DNA from: Ichthyophthirius multifiliis
Lineage: Eukaryota > Ciliophora > Oligohymenophorea > Hymenostomatida
DNA: 32,131 bases
Direction of reading: 5' to 3'
Assembly: GCF_000220395.1 (NCBI RefSeq)
Contig: NW_004086233.1
Span: forward strand, 1 to 32,131
The notes below the pieces were generated by a model. The model did not search any database. It saw only the letters and a list, made by a program, of their open reading frames with translations, and was not told where the DNA came from. This document shows positions 11,958 through 23,697 of this stretch, piece after piece. The position numbers and the translations under genes are program-made. Within the stretch, counting starts at the first letter, position 1. Every line of letters begins with the position of its first letter.

Positions 11958-12490
11958 TTTTTTTTTTTTTTTATTTTTAAAAAAAAAGATATGTTTAATT
12001 TTTTTTATTGTTTGTTGTATTTTTTTTTTTTTTAAGTGAAAAAAATTAAATTGTTGAAAAATTTTCTTTGGTATTTATAAATACAAATAAACTAATATTA
12101 TTTTATATATAAAGATTTTATACAATATTATATAATTATCATTAAAATATATAATAGTAAATTTTTATATATATATTTTATTATATTCTTTATTTATTCT
12201 TTATATTATGTCATTTTAATATGAATAATAAAGTAATTTTTCTCGAATTATTATTTTTAAATAATATAATCATTCATTTAATTAATAATATAAAAACATA
12301 TAAAACAAATATTATTATATAATTATATATTTTTCTATTAAAGAAAAAGAAAAAAGAAAATAAAAAGTTTTCCTTATTTAAAAAAAAATAAAAAAATTAA
12401 TTAAAATAAAATAAATATTAAATTAATTTTTTTAAAAAAGAAAAATTTTAATTGTATAAATTGTGTTCTTATTAAAAATCAGAATTAGAA
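11958..12490. promoter_or_regulatory. Divergent spacer, LRR and two-TM genes
   Basis: About 530 bp of AT-rich DNA that should contain both promoters. I recognise no motif. Confidence 0.4.
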
Positions 12491-13251
12491 ATGAATGAAT
12501 CTATATAAATAGGATTATTAGACTAAGAAAACGTAAATAATGCAATAATAGAAAAATAGAAAAATTAATCAAGCTAAACAGATAAAGATTGGTAATAAAT
12601 AATAAAAAAGAGCAAAAGAGAAGTTAAAAATAACCCAATAGACTAATATAATTATTTAATAGACTAATATAATAATAATATAAATATGTAAGATAAAAAG
12701 AAATTAGATTATTTAAAAGAATCAATAAGTTTTAATATAATCTATAGTTTAATATTTGAATATAAGTTTTTAAGTAATTTATTTTTCTTATTTTTACCAG
12801 GATTTAATTTAACTTTTTTAATAATACATTACATTGCAATATTAAATAATAAAAATAACTACAAAATATATTTAAATAACTAAAAATAAGTAAAAAATGT
12901 ATTCAAAAAAATGATTTTTAATGAGGAAACATGCTAAAATTATAATTAAAATCTAAAATATTTCGAAATATCAATATAAGGTATAATAATATATATATAT
13001 TTTCATTAAAAAAAAAAAAAGATTTATAATAATTTTCTTTTAATTATGATGATATAGAATTTATAAAAGAAAGACAAGAAAATGGTAAAATTAAATTTAT
13101 GGTTTATAATTCAATGTTTTATAAATATAATATTGATTATAAAAGAATAAAAACAAAATTTAAAACAAATTTTATTTAATATGTATTATTTACAGGTGTA
13201 AACCTTTTTATATTATCTTATATGATTTACAAGTATAATGTAAATGTATGA
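12491..13251 (+). CDS. Two-TM membrane protein of unknown function
   Basis: The model has two exons (intron 12981-13021, 41 nt) and encodes 239 residues, from ATG 12491 to TGA 13249-13251. Residues 1-80 are polar and Gln/Asn/Lys-rich and include a twice-repeated IDQYN. A hydrophobic segment at about 93-117 (FLSNLFFLFLPGFNLTFLII) is one strong or two short helices, and a second lies near the C-terminus at about 214-232 (YVLFTGVNLFILSYMIYKY). The loop between them is charged and carries a single Cys. No signal peptide is evident. I do not recognise the family and assign no function. Confidence 0.75.
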
Positions 13252-13279
13252 AATAAATAATAATTAAATAAATAAATAA

Positions 13280-13322
<43 letters not shown>

Positions 13323-13357
13323 ATTAATAAATATAAATTAAATAACATAAAATTATT
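13252..13357. repeat. (AAAT)n microsatellite between convergent genes
   Basis: About 16 tandem TAAA/AAAT tetranucleotides at about 13259-13323, in the 106-bp gap between the 3' ends of the two-TM and MORN genes. Confidence 0.9.
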
Positions 13358-14712
13358 TCAAAATGGTTACAATTCTCCTCTTTTCCATTCCCCAATTATT
13401 TTTCTTCCATTACTTTCATTTTAGGTTCCCCTTCCATGTCTCAATCCATTTTTAAAATTTCCTTCATATTTATTTTTATTACTTTAAGTATATTCTCCTT
13501 TTAAAATAAAATATTTTTTTTTAATTTTACATAACAATTTATATTAAATAACCTTATCCATCAAAAAGATCATTTATAAAATCTCCGAAATATCTATCTC
13601 CTTTATTGAATTCCAGTAATCCTACACCGTGTTTCTTTCCATTTTTCCAATCTCCTTCATATTTATGTCCTCCTAAAAACCTTTTATTTAAATAAATAAA
13701 TGTATTTAATATATTAATTATATATATTAAAATAACATTTAAAGAATATTAATATATATAATATATTTTAATTTTATAATTTTTTATATATAATATATAT
13801 ATATTATAAATATACCAATATCTTCCAAATCCATTTATTATATCATCTTCAAAAAATCCTTCATATTTTTCTCCTGTCTAATAATAATAGCAACCCCAAC
13901 CGTCTTTTACATTATTATTATCATCATATTCTCCTTCATATAAATCTCCATTCGTATATTTTATTCTATATTCTTTTTAATTCCATTTATTTAATCTAAG
14001 ATATTCTCTATCTGTTTCTATTAATAAATATTAATTTTCGTCTTATGTGGTTTATTCTGCTTATTCTGTATTCTAATAATATAATAAATACAAATATTGT
14101 TCATTTTAAAATTACAAATTCTTCTATCTAATCATCATTTTAATCTTCTTGATTGTATTCTTCTTCTTTTTCTTATATTTCTTATTAATATATTTCATAT
14201 TCTTGTTCATAAATTTCTTCTTCTTATTATTCGCCTTTTTATTTATACATTTATTATTCTTTTTAAGTATATTCTAATTATTTTTAATTATTTTAAATGT
14301 TTTATTTTTATAACTCCTCTTCTAAATCATATTCATCTTAATATGTTTCTGATTTTTCATCTTATTAAGAATTTTCTTTTTAAATATTTATATTTTACCA
14401 TTACTCATACATTAATTGAATATTTTATAAAATAGTATCACTTCTTAATATATTATTATTTTTCTTTTCACAAATATTCTCCTTATTTGGACAATTAAAT
14501 ATTTAATTTTATTTATATTATTAAAAATCTTAATTTTAAATATCTTCAAAAATTGTTTTATCTGTTTCTCCAAAACCCTAATTTTATTTTTTTGGGGAAT
14601 CTTCTTTTTTGAAAACAGGTTTTGATTTTGGAACTTTATATTCGTTTTTTATTTATTAAATATATTTTAACATATCTTATTCTAAAAGATAATCTTCTTA
14701 AGTTTCTTCCAT
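13358..14712 (-). CDS. MORN-repeat protein
   Basis: The protein is 373 residues in four exons: ATG 14710-14712, introns 14073-14115, 13681-13815 and 13498-13552, and TGA 13358-13360; all junctions are in frame. Residues 1 to about 205 are acidic and Gln/Glu-rich, probably disordered or coiled. The C-terminal part holds five to six MORN units, including YTNGDLYEGEY, TGEKYEGFF, GHKYEGDWKNGKKHGVG, NKGDRYFGDF and NKYEGNFKNGLRHGRG. MORN arrays commonly scaffold membrane-associated or ciliary structures, but nothing here fixes the role. Two introns interrupt MORN units precisely at Trp or Gly codons. Confidence 0.88.
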
Positions 14713-15156
14713 TTTTAATTTTTTTTTTTTTTTAAAAAAAATAAAATAAAATAATATTTATGTGTAATTAATAATTATTTAATATTATTATTATAATTTT
14801 ATAAAGTTTTTATTTTATTATATAATATATAATATTTAAATTTTTTTTTTTTAAAAAAAAAAAAAAATTAATAATTTTTTATATTTTAAGAAATATATAT
14901 ATTTATTTTTATTATTTTTAAAAATAGTTTAAAATTATAATATTTATATTAATATAAAATTATAAAATATCATTTTTTTTAAAGATATTTAAATTTAATT
15001 AAAAATATTAAAAATTTAATGCATAATAAAAAAATATCACACGAAAAATTCAATAATTTTTTTCAAATAAATTTTATTTTATTATAAATAAAAATAAATA
15101 GTTCTTATCAAAAAAATCATTAATATTTTTTTTTTTTTCTACTTCATTTATTAAAA
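14713..15156. other. Spacer between MORN start and E1-like 3' end
   Basis: 444 bp of A/T runs that should contain the MORN promoter and the E1-like 3' UTR. No gene seen. Confidence 0.5.
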
Positions 15157-18100
15157 TCATTACTTTATGTATTTAATAGTAGGAAAAATAACATTTTTTT
15201 TATTAATATCCTTTGAAATAATTTAAATAGGAACTTCCTTTATACTTTCAGGCAATTATTGTCCAGATTCATGTTCATAAGCTTCAAAAGGATTCATTTT
15301 AAGAACTCTAAAAAAAAAAATATTAAAAAAAAAAAAAAAAAATTACTGGCAATTATCACAAGAATCAATAGGATTATTTTACCAAACTAGAACATTATTT
15401 ATTAATAATTAATAAACAGTAATTTAGTATTATTCTTTAAGTTAAATTAACAAACTTTCTAAAGTAATGTTTTATTCAATCCTTATTTTATACCAATCAT
15501 TAAATGCTTTTAATAAAAGTATATATATATATATATTTATATATAAATATATATATTTTTATATATATATATATACATTTAGAAAATCATATATATATTT
15601 ATAATTACGTTAAGGAATGTAGGCTTAATATTCAGGATTTATTTCTTTTATTAAAGCTTCTTACGGTGTGTAAAAATAAAATTAATTTTATGTAAGATCA
15701 AACTAAAAATTTCTTAAATCTTTTAAATCTTTTTGCATTGCAAGCATGTATAATTACATTGATGCTACACTTGTGATAATAGATTAAGTAAAAAGAGATC
15801 TTCTATTCATTTCAAACGCTATATTTTCTACTTTATATTTCTATATTTTTTACAAACCATATTAAGCACATCTTAAATTAGATGCACTTTCTAAAAATTC
15901 AATATATTTTTCTCTAAAAAAATCATCATCACTATCAAATAAAGTCAAATTAAGTTAAAGTTAAGTTTCTGGTTTAGAACAATCTTATATAAGTTAATCT
16001 ATTATTAAGTCTTAATTATCTTCTATTAACTATATTTTATTTTGTATAATATATAAATATGTAAATAATATATTTATACTATATACTAATATTTATAATA
16101 TTTTTAATTTTTACTTTTATCCAAAATCTTTGTTATTCAAAATCTCCTGTATAATATTTTTCTAAAATTTTAATTAAATTTTCTTCTCTCATATCTTCCT
16201 CAGTTGTTTCCAAATTAAACATATTTACAAACATTTTTGTTGTTGATGTTATAAATTAAACTATTTATCGATTGCTACTTGAATATTAAAATATTTAAGG
16301 AATCCTTTTATAACCAACCCAAAATTATTCATCTTCATATTTTTCGTTAGGCATATTTTGTTTTAATAATTATACAATTTTATCGTTAAATTACATCTTT
16401 ATTATATATTTATTATATACATATTATTATTATTTTTTTACATCAAATATTTCTTTTGACAATTAAACTAAATCATGTAAATTTAATTCTGTATTTATTT
16501 AGAGAAGTTTATCAAAGAAAAATAACTTTATTAAATTTTAATTAAAATAAATATCTTTGTTTTGTTTTTTTACTTTCATTTAAAAATTAGTATTTGTTTT
16601 GAATAGATTTTTATACTAATTTATATATTATTAAGGATGCTATAAATATTATTTTAGATCTCTAAAATTCTCAACAAATATTTAATCAAATAACTCTTTA
16701 GCCCAAATAATGCTATGAATAGGTAAATAAGGAAATTTTTGTATTACGTCTTTATCAAAATCATATTTTCCAGAAGAATAATTAATTTTTTAGATATTTA
16801 AAGGTTATGTATTATCAGGAATAGATAAATGAATATTTCCCTTTTTATCATATAATTAATAAGTTTCTTTAATAGTTAATTTATATAAATTACTTTTAAT
16901 CCATTTAAAGATTAATCAATTAAAATTTTATCAAACCATAAAGATTTATCTTATAAATATTATTTAACAAATATTTTATCTGTACAATTAATTATAATAT
17001 CGACTTTTTTTTTATTTAATTTTATATTAATATGTTAATTAAAATTATGTGTATGTATTTATTATTTTTTACGATTTTTCCAAAATATATCTCCTAAATA
17101 AATATCAGAAGACTTATCTGCGTTTTTATTAATTTTAAGAACATTAGCATTTTTATTTATATTTAATATATTTTTTTCTACAATGTCAACTTTAATTTGA
17201 TTTAAAGAAGATTCCCTATATAAATATATATTTATTTAAATATAAAAAAAATATACGTTATCCATTAATGATGATTTAAATTAAATTTCTTAAAAATTCC
17301 TTAATCAATCACTTTCAAAACACCTTAATCATCAGTACATGCTCCCATATTAATTAAATTTCTAGCCATTTCGCAACCATTAGAACCAGCTCCAAAAAGA
17401 GCAATTCTTAAAATAAATATAAATAAAAATATATAAATTAATAAATATATATATATATATATTAGTATTATTTCAATAAATATTTATATTATTGATTTAT
17501 TTATTTTTTCTTTTTTTATTTTTGTTAATAATTTAAATATTTATTATTTATATATAATTATTTATTATTTTTTTAAATATTTTTAATAAATTATAATTAA
17601 ATTAATTAAAATTTTATATTTATTTTACTTATAATTTTAAATTCTTTTTTAAGCTTCTATACCTATAAGTGCTATTTATTCAAAAAAAGGGTCATCTTAA
17701 TATTATTTAATATCTTAAAAGCTAATATTATCTTTTGATTTACATTCAAGAAAATCAAGATGTACAATTTAAAAAATAGGTTCATATTTTCCACAAAAAG
17801 ATAGTATTTCTTTAGAAATAACAGATGCCCAAAAAGTCGACATTGGATAGAATTCTAATGTGCAATATTTGCATAACTCTTCTACCAATTTTATATTTAC
17901 TTCTTCTTTATTTTCATAAAGATCTATGAAATTTTAAAGTTCCTCACCTTCGCATAAAAGAGATGGTAATTTTTCGTATTTTTCGAAATAATTTAAAAGA
18001 GCTTTCCAAAAATAATGTAACATTTTCGAATATTTATATTCTTTATTAGATATAGGAGTAATATTTTACTTATTATAGTCCAAAATAGTCTTTAAACTTT

Positions 18101-19008
18101 CAAACTTTAACCTCTTTGGTACTTTAACTAATTAAGCGAAACCTCCTTTTGTATATTTTTAAAAATGAGAAGTATCTTCAATTGTAAATGAATATTTGTC
18201 TAATACTTTTATCGGTCTTGGTTCTTAACCATTAATCTTTTTTTTATATTTTTGTTCGTTAATTAATTAAAAAAATATATATATAGAAAACAAATTGTTA
18301 CCTCATACATTCCTTCGACTTCAGTAATACATACAAAATCACCTTTTTTTTTAAAAAAAAATATATTAAATATATAGTTTTTTTTTATTATACCTGTAAA
18401 AAATTTATGAGGTTATTAATTTACTAAAGTAACTTCTCCTGGATTTGATTTAGTGATATTTTATATCATAAAAGGATAAATATCTTCACCGTTTCTATCA
18501 TAGAGTTTATAATTTAAACCAAAATCAACAAAAGCAGTTGCAAATAAACCAAAATTACATGCAAGAATAAACCCGATATTATTCTATCTGCATAATTAAT
18601 TGATTTGTATATATTAAGATAAAGGAAGGATTTCTGTTATTATTATAATATTAATATTTTTTATTATTTATTCGATTTAAAAATCTTCTATTATGCTTAT
18701 TTTACTACTTTTTGAAATACTTTATAATGTTTATTGGACTGACTTTGATAAATTTATGTCTTTATCGTACAATTTAATATGCTCTACAGTAAAAAAGATG
18801 GCATTTTTTGCTATTTCTGTACCTAGCTTTTGTTAATTTTTTTATTAATATTATTAATTTTGTATTTTTTTACTTTTTTTAAACCATATATTAATATATG
18901 TAATTTCTTCAACTTTTATACTACTTAATTTCCAAACATTGAAATATCTTAATTAAAATTTTCTTTATTTTAAGAATTTTCAATATTATTATCATATTCT
19001 TTTTCCAT
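15157..19008 (-). CDS. Ubiquitin-E1-like protein lacking the catalytic cysteine (pseudo-E1)
   Basis: The gene has 12 exons and encodes 1017 residues, from ATG 19006-19008 to TGA 15157-15159. The introns sum so that the whole frame is intact. Domain order matches UBA1 (about 1020-1060 aa): inactive adenylation half (LKKLGTEIAKNAIFF), FCCH (GDFVCITEVEGMYE, then KVLDKYSFTIEDTSHF), active adenylation half with FGAGSNGCEMARN (411-422), the catalytic-cysteine domain with FWVGYKRIP, and a ubiquitin-fold domain. Key residues differ. The Arg finger in NLNRQ is NLNHH (His451). The catalytic Cys of the CTLxxFP motif is Asp594 in DVIQKFP (codon 16748-16750). The N-terminal SRQLYVLG Arg is missing. Asp440 and Lys464 of the nucleotide site remain. 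I infer a non-catalytic E1 paralogue; it is divergent from pyruvate kinase. Confidence 0.88.
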
Positions 19009-19527
19009 TTTTAATTAAAAATAAATATTAATTATATTTATTTTATTTTTCTCTTTTGTAAAATGTAAAAATAATAAAAAAAAAAATATATAAATATATA
19101 TATAAGTTAAAAAAATTATTTAAAGTATTATATAAAAATAATATTAAAAAAATAATAAATATATATATATATATATATTATATATATTTTATATATTTTA
19201 TATATATTTATTATATTTCTTAATATATTATAATTATTTATATATTTTTTTATATATATTAAAAAAATAATTATATTTTAATTTATATATTTTTTTACAA
19301 CAATTTTATATAATTTATATATAAGTTGTCTTTTAATTATCTTTTTTATCTTAAAAATTTAAAATATATTATTTTTATCAATATAAATTTTTATTTACAT
19401 AAAAATAAAATAAATAATTATCAATAATCTATAAAAAAATTAACCATATATATCTATAATATTTAATTATAATTCTTTCAAATAATTTATTCCATAAATA
19501 AAAAAATATTTATAATAAAAAAAAAAT
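19009..19527. promoter_or_regulatory. Divergent spacer, E1-like and pyruvate kinase
   Basis: 519 bp of very AT-rich DNA with short TATATAT blocks. It should carry both promoters. No distinct box recognised. Confidence 0.4.
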
Positions 19528-21279
19528 ATGCATACCAATTATTCTGACTTTTCACTTGAATAAATTTTATCTAATACTGATTATTCAATCAAGAAAACTA
19601 AAATAATCTGTACTATTGGGTAAAATAATAAAAAATATATTATTTTTTAAAAAAATAAAAAATATACTATTTTTTAAAAATATAAAAAACAGACCATCTT
19701 GTTTATAGCATGAAACATTATTATAAATGCTTGACAACGGTATGAATATAGCCCGTTTGAATTTTTCTCATGGAGACCATGAAAGTCATGCTTAAGTAAT
19801 AAAAAAGTTAAGAGAAGCCTTTAAAGAAAGAAAACATTTGCCTTGTGCCATCTTATTAGATACTAAAGGACCTGAAATAAGAACTGGTATTTTAAAAGAC
19901 AAAAAAGTAACACTTGTAGCCGGATAAGATTTAGAAATAAGTAAATATTTATATTTAATATAATTTTTTATAATATTAAATTAGCTACTGATTATACATT
20001 TGCTGGAGATAATACAAAAATATCCTGCTCTTATAAATCTTTACCAAAATCTGTAAAAGTAGGAAATTAAATTCTTATTGCAGACGGTACTTTAGTATGT
20101 ATTGTTAAAGAATTAAAAGAAGTAAAATAAAAAAAATCATTCAAATACAATATATATATAAATAAGGATGGAGTAATAGTAACAGTAAAAAATGGAATTA
20201 CTATAGGCGAAAAAAAAACATGAACTTACCAGGTTGTATAGTAGATTTACCAACAGTAACCGAAAAAGATGAAGATGATATAGTAAATTTTGGTTTGAAA
20301 CACGGAATAGATATGATAGCCTTATCTTTTGCAAGAAAACGTAAAATATATGCATATATATTTCTACAAAAAAAAAAATATATATATATATACAGCCGAA
20401 GATGTTGAATATGTACGTGATTTGTTAGGACCTTAAGGACAACATATAAAGATAATATGCAAAATCGAAAACCAAGAAGGTTTACATAACTATGAAGCCA
20501 TCCTTAAAGTCACTGATGGCATAATGGTTGCTCGAGGAGATCTTGGAATGGAAATTCCTCCTCAAAAAGTCTTTGTAGCCTAAAAATGGATGATCAGAAA
20601 GGCCCTAGAAGCTGGATCTCCAATTGTTACAGCTACCTAAATGATGGAAAGTATGATTTAAAACCCTCGCCCAACCCGTGCTGAGGCTTCTGATGTTGCT
20701 AACGCAGTTTTAGATGGTACTGATGCTGTTATGTTATCAGGAGAAACTGCTAATGGATCTTTTCCTACTGCTGCAGTAGAAATAATGGCTCATATATGTA
20801 AAGAAGCAGAAGGATGTTATAATAATCATGATACTTTCTGGGCTAGAACTAAACATAAAGTAAATATATATTTTATTAATAATATATATATATTATTATC
20901 TTTTTAGAAAAGAGTTTGCTCTTCTGAAAGTGTTGCGATTGCAGCAGTTTAAGTTTCCTTTGAAATTGAAGCTAAAGCAATTATTGTTTTTACTACTTAA
21001 GGTGATATGGCTAGACTTGTGGCTAAATATAGACCTTCGGCTTAAATTTTAGCTGTTTCTACTGAAAATGGAACTATTAAGGGTTTAACAGTTAGTTTTG
21101 GAGTAAAATGCTTAAGAGTGCCTTCATTTTAGGGTATTTAAAAACTTATTGAGTATGCTATTTAGGCTTCAAAGGATTTCGGATATTGTTAGAGTGGAGA
21201 ATAAGTTGTGGTTATTTAAGGTAGTAATGAAGAAGATCCTGATTAAGGTGATATTATGAAAATTTGTAATGTACCATGA
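19528..21279 (+). CDS. PK: Pyruvate kinase
   Basis: This enzyme transfers phosphate from phosphoenolpyruvate to ADP, the last step of glycolysis, in the cytosol. The protein is about 495 residues in six exons (introns 19620-19692, 19941-19984, 20122-20166, 20341-20395, 20860-20907), from ATG 19528 to TGA 21277-21279. Family motifs are complete: [86 protein letters not shown] and [11 protein letters not shown], then the C-terminal allosteric domain with VVVIQG. The frame is one base short at an A9 run (20210-20218), between TIGEKK and MNLPG. No splice site explains this, and the flanking residues are highly conserved. Confidence 0.95.
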
Positions 21280-21514
21280 ATTTACTTTTTTAGAGAAATA
21301 AGGAATTTAAATAACTTTTTTTTACATGTTCCTTTTTTTACTTTTATTAGTTTTGTTTTTTAATTTATTTAAAAAAGAAATTAGAATTTAATTTTTTATA
21401 TATAATTATTTTATTTTTAAAATAAAATCAAGAAAATAAAATAACCTTTTTTTTTTTAAAAAAAAAAAATATAACAAAATTTAAATTTTATACTTATATA
21501 TATAAAAAAAAGAA
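21280..21514. other. Spacer
   Basis: 235 bp of AT-rich DNA between the pyruvate kinase stop and the next start on the same strand. No gene seen. Confidence 0.5.
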
Positions 21515-23580
21515 ATGATATATAAAAATAAACAAAATACAAGCTAGTCTCCATTTAGTAAAAGCAGAATTTAAAAATCTTAAAATACATCAAATTAATA
21601 TACCTCAAATGTGACTAGAAAAAACTCTTAAACATCAAATTTCCAAGACCTTTAATTATTTAATGTAAAACATAAATAGAAATAAATAAATATATATATG
21701 TATATTTATATTATAAAAAAAAGAATAAATTTTATAATCGAGTATATTAAATAGATTAATAATATTAAATGAGAGAATAAATCGTATATATTTTTATTAC
21801 TTTTTTTTTTTTAAAAAAAAAAAAAAATACATTATCAGAAAGAAAAAGAAATAAAGCAATAAGCTGAAAGCAAAAAAATAAGCAATAATTCATATAGAAT
21901 TCTTGCTAAATAATTAGAAGAATAACTAGCATATATAATGGAACAAATAGACATAAAAAAGAAAAAAGCAATTACATTTGAATAATTAGGAAGAATTTTT
22001 ACATTAACATAAATATTTAATATAATAGAATATGATGAATAATTTAATTGTAAAAAATAATATATATTAATTAAAATAAATATAAAAAAGTATCTAATTA
22101 AGAAATATTCTTTAGTAAAGATACTTTAGTAATATAAAGAAGAGATATTGAAGTAAAACCAAAAAAAAAAAAAAAAAAAGAAAAATATAAAATATAGTAT
22201 ATAAAAAGATGGAAATGCATGAATAAACATGGATAATATTGACAAATTACGAAAAATAAGCAGATATTATTTAATTAGATTTCACATTTACATTTTTTAG
22301 ACTTCTTTTAGATCCTATATAATTAGGATTACAAGAGTTTTATCCTATTTTTGAAAATTATGTATTAAAATAATTCCCTAATTTTTATGAACAAAAGGAA
22401 ATATATACAGGCGAATATTATGTACCATGGGATTTGAAATAATATGTAAAAAAATTCAAATAAATATCAATAAATAGGGTTGCTAATATGGGAATTTAAA
22501 ATATAAAGCCTAAATTATAAGAAGAATTAGAAGAGTTTCCATTTAAGCCTTAAATAAACGAAAAATCTAAAGCATTAGATGAAATAAATAAATTAAAACT
22601 AAGTTAAAATTTACAAGTAGATAATATATTATTTGGTAATTATTAAAATATTATAATATAATATATATTTATATATAAAGATAAAATAAACACGCCAGAA
22701 AGAGTGCTTATTCTAAACTAAAAACATTAATAAGTTCAATAAAAAAAGCTAGAAATGTAAAAATAAAAAGAAGAATAAGTAAAAAAATTTAATTATAAAA
22801 AATAAAATAAATAAAGGAATTATAATAATGTACATTCATTCCATAATTAATTAATCGTTCTAAATCTCCTAATCACTCATAATCATAATAATATATAAAT
22901 AATCAAGATAAAATATACGAAAGATTATTTTCATAAAAAACTATACAAGAATAAAAAATGTAATAACATAAGAAAATTATAGAATAAAAAAAACAATAAG
23001 AAGTTGATAATTAATGCACTTTTTAACCAAAACTAACTCCTTATTAAAAAATTTAACATAGTAAAAGTCCTTTAGGATTTGAAAAATCTATTGGAAGAAT
23101 GAATGTTGGATATTAAAAAAAAGTTGAATTATAAAAGAAATTATAATTGTAATATATATACTTTTTATATATTATATATTTAAATTTATTATAAGTAAAC
23201 CTTCTGGGGAAAATTATGAAAATAAACAAAGAGAAAAATTCAACCCTCCATAAATGTTACTTAGATAAAATAATCATTAAAAACCTTTTATTATTCTAGA
23301 TATAGGTGTTAGTGCAGGAAAGTAAACAAAAATAAAACTAATATTTGTATTTAAAATAAACATTTAAAGAAACGGAAGAATAGGTATTTGTGAAGGGGAT
23401 AATCCTGTTGTTTTAGCTAAAAATTTTGCAAAGACATTTTAATTAGATTAAGAGACGGAAGAAACTGTTTTAGAAATTATATAGGAATAATTAAGAATAT
23501 ATGAAAAAAAGAAACAGAAAGAATAAAATAAAAGTGACTATTTTATTGATTAAAGTTTTTCCTAAATTTCTTATTAATGA
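21515..23580 (+). CDS. CTF-repeat protein, probably cytoskeletal or ciliary
   Basis: The protein is 538 residues in eight exons (introns 21665-21838, 22050-22090, 22153-22208, 22636-22680, 22779-22816, 23149-23195, 23322-23369), from ATG 21515 to TGA 23578-23580; all junctions are in frame. The first exon is Ser/Gln/Asn-rich. ITFEQLGRIF near residue 95 resembles the helices of EF-hand-like modules. A Gln/Lys coiled coil (about 290-316) precedes two copies of a CTFxP motif, CTFIPQLINRSKSPN and CTFQPKLTP, with KIYERLFS between them, an arrangement common in ciliate and flagellate proteins of the cilium or cortex. The C-terminus carries a small module: ILDIGVSAGKNGRIGI, EGDNP and LAKNFAKTFQL. 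The role in cilia is inference from motif company only. Confidence 0.7.
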
Positions 23581-23697
23581 AAAAACAAAACAAAAAAACT
23601 AAATTATAAATCTATAAATAAATTTAATATTGTTTTAAATAAAAATAATAAATTTATTTAATTATACGAAATATATTTAAACAAAAATTAAATTAAT
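23581..23697. other. Short spacer
   Basis: 117 bp between two same-strand genes. Each has its own start, and there is no sign of co-transcription. Confidence 0.5.

Noticed and set aside
14097-14435. Plus-strand hydrophobic open stretch of about 110 codons
   Set aside because: It is the antisense of the Gln/Glu-rich first exon of the MORN gene.
16841-16893. Apparent one-base frame break in the E1-like gene after SLNGLK
   Set aside because: A 53-nt GTAATT...AAAAAG intron joins NGLK to GNIHLSIP in frame and matches the UBA1 segment TLGTKGNVQVVIP.
22153-22208. Frame break at the A19 run in the CTF-repeat gene
   Set aside because: A 56-nt intron containing the run (GTAAAACC...AAAAAG) gives a continuous frame.
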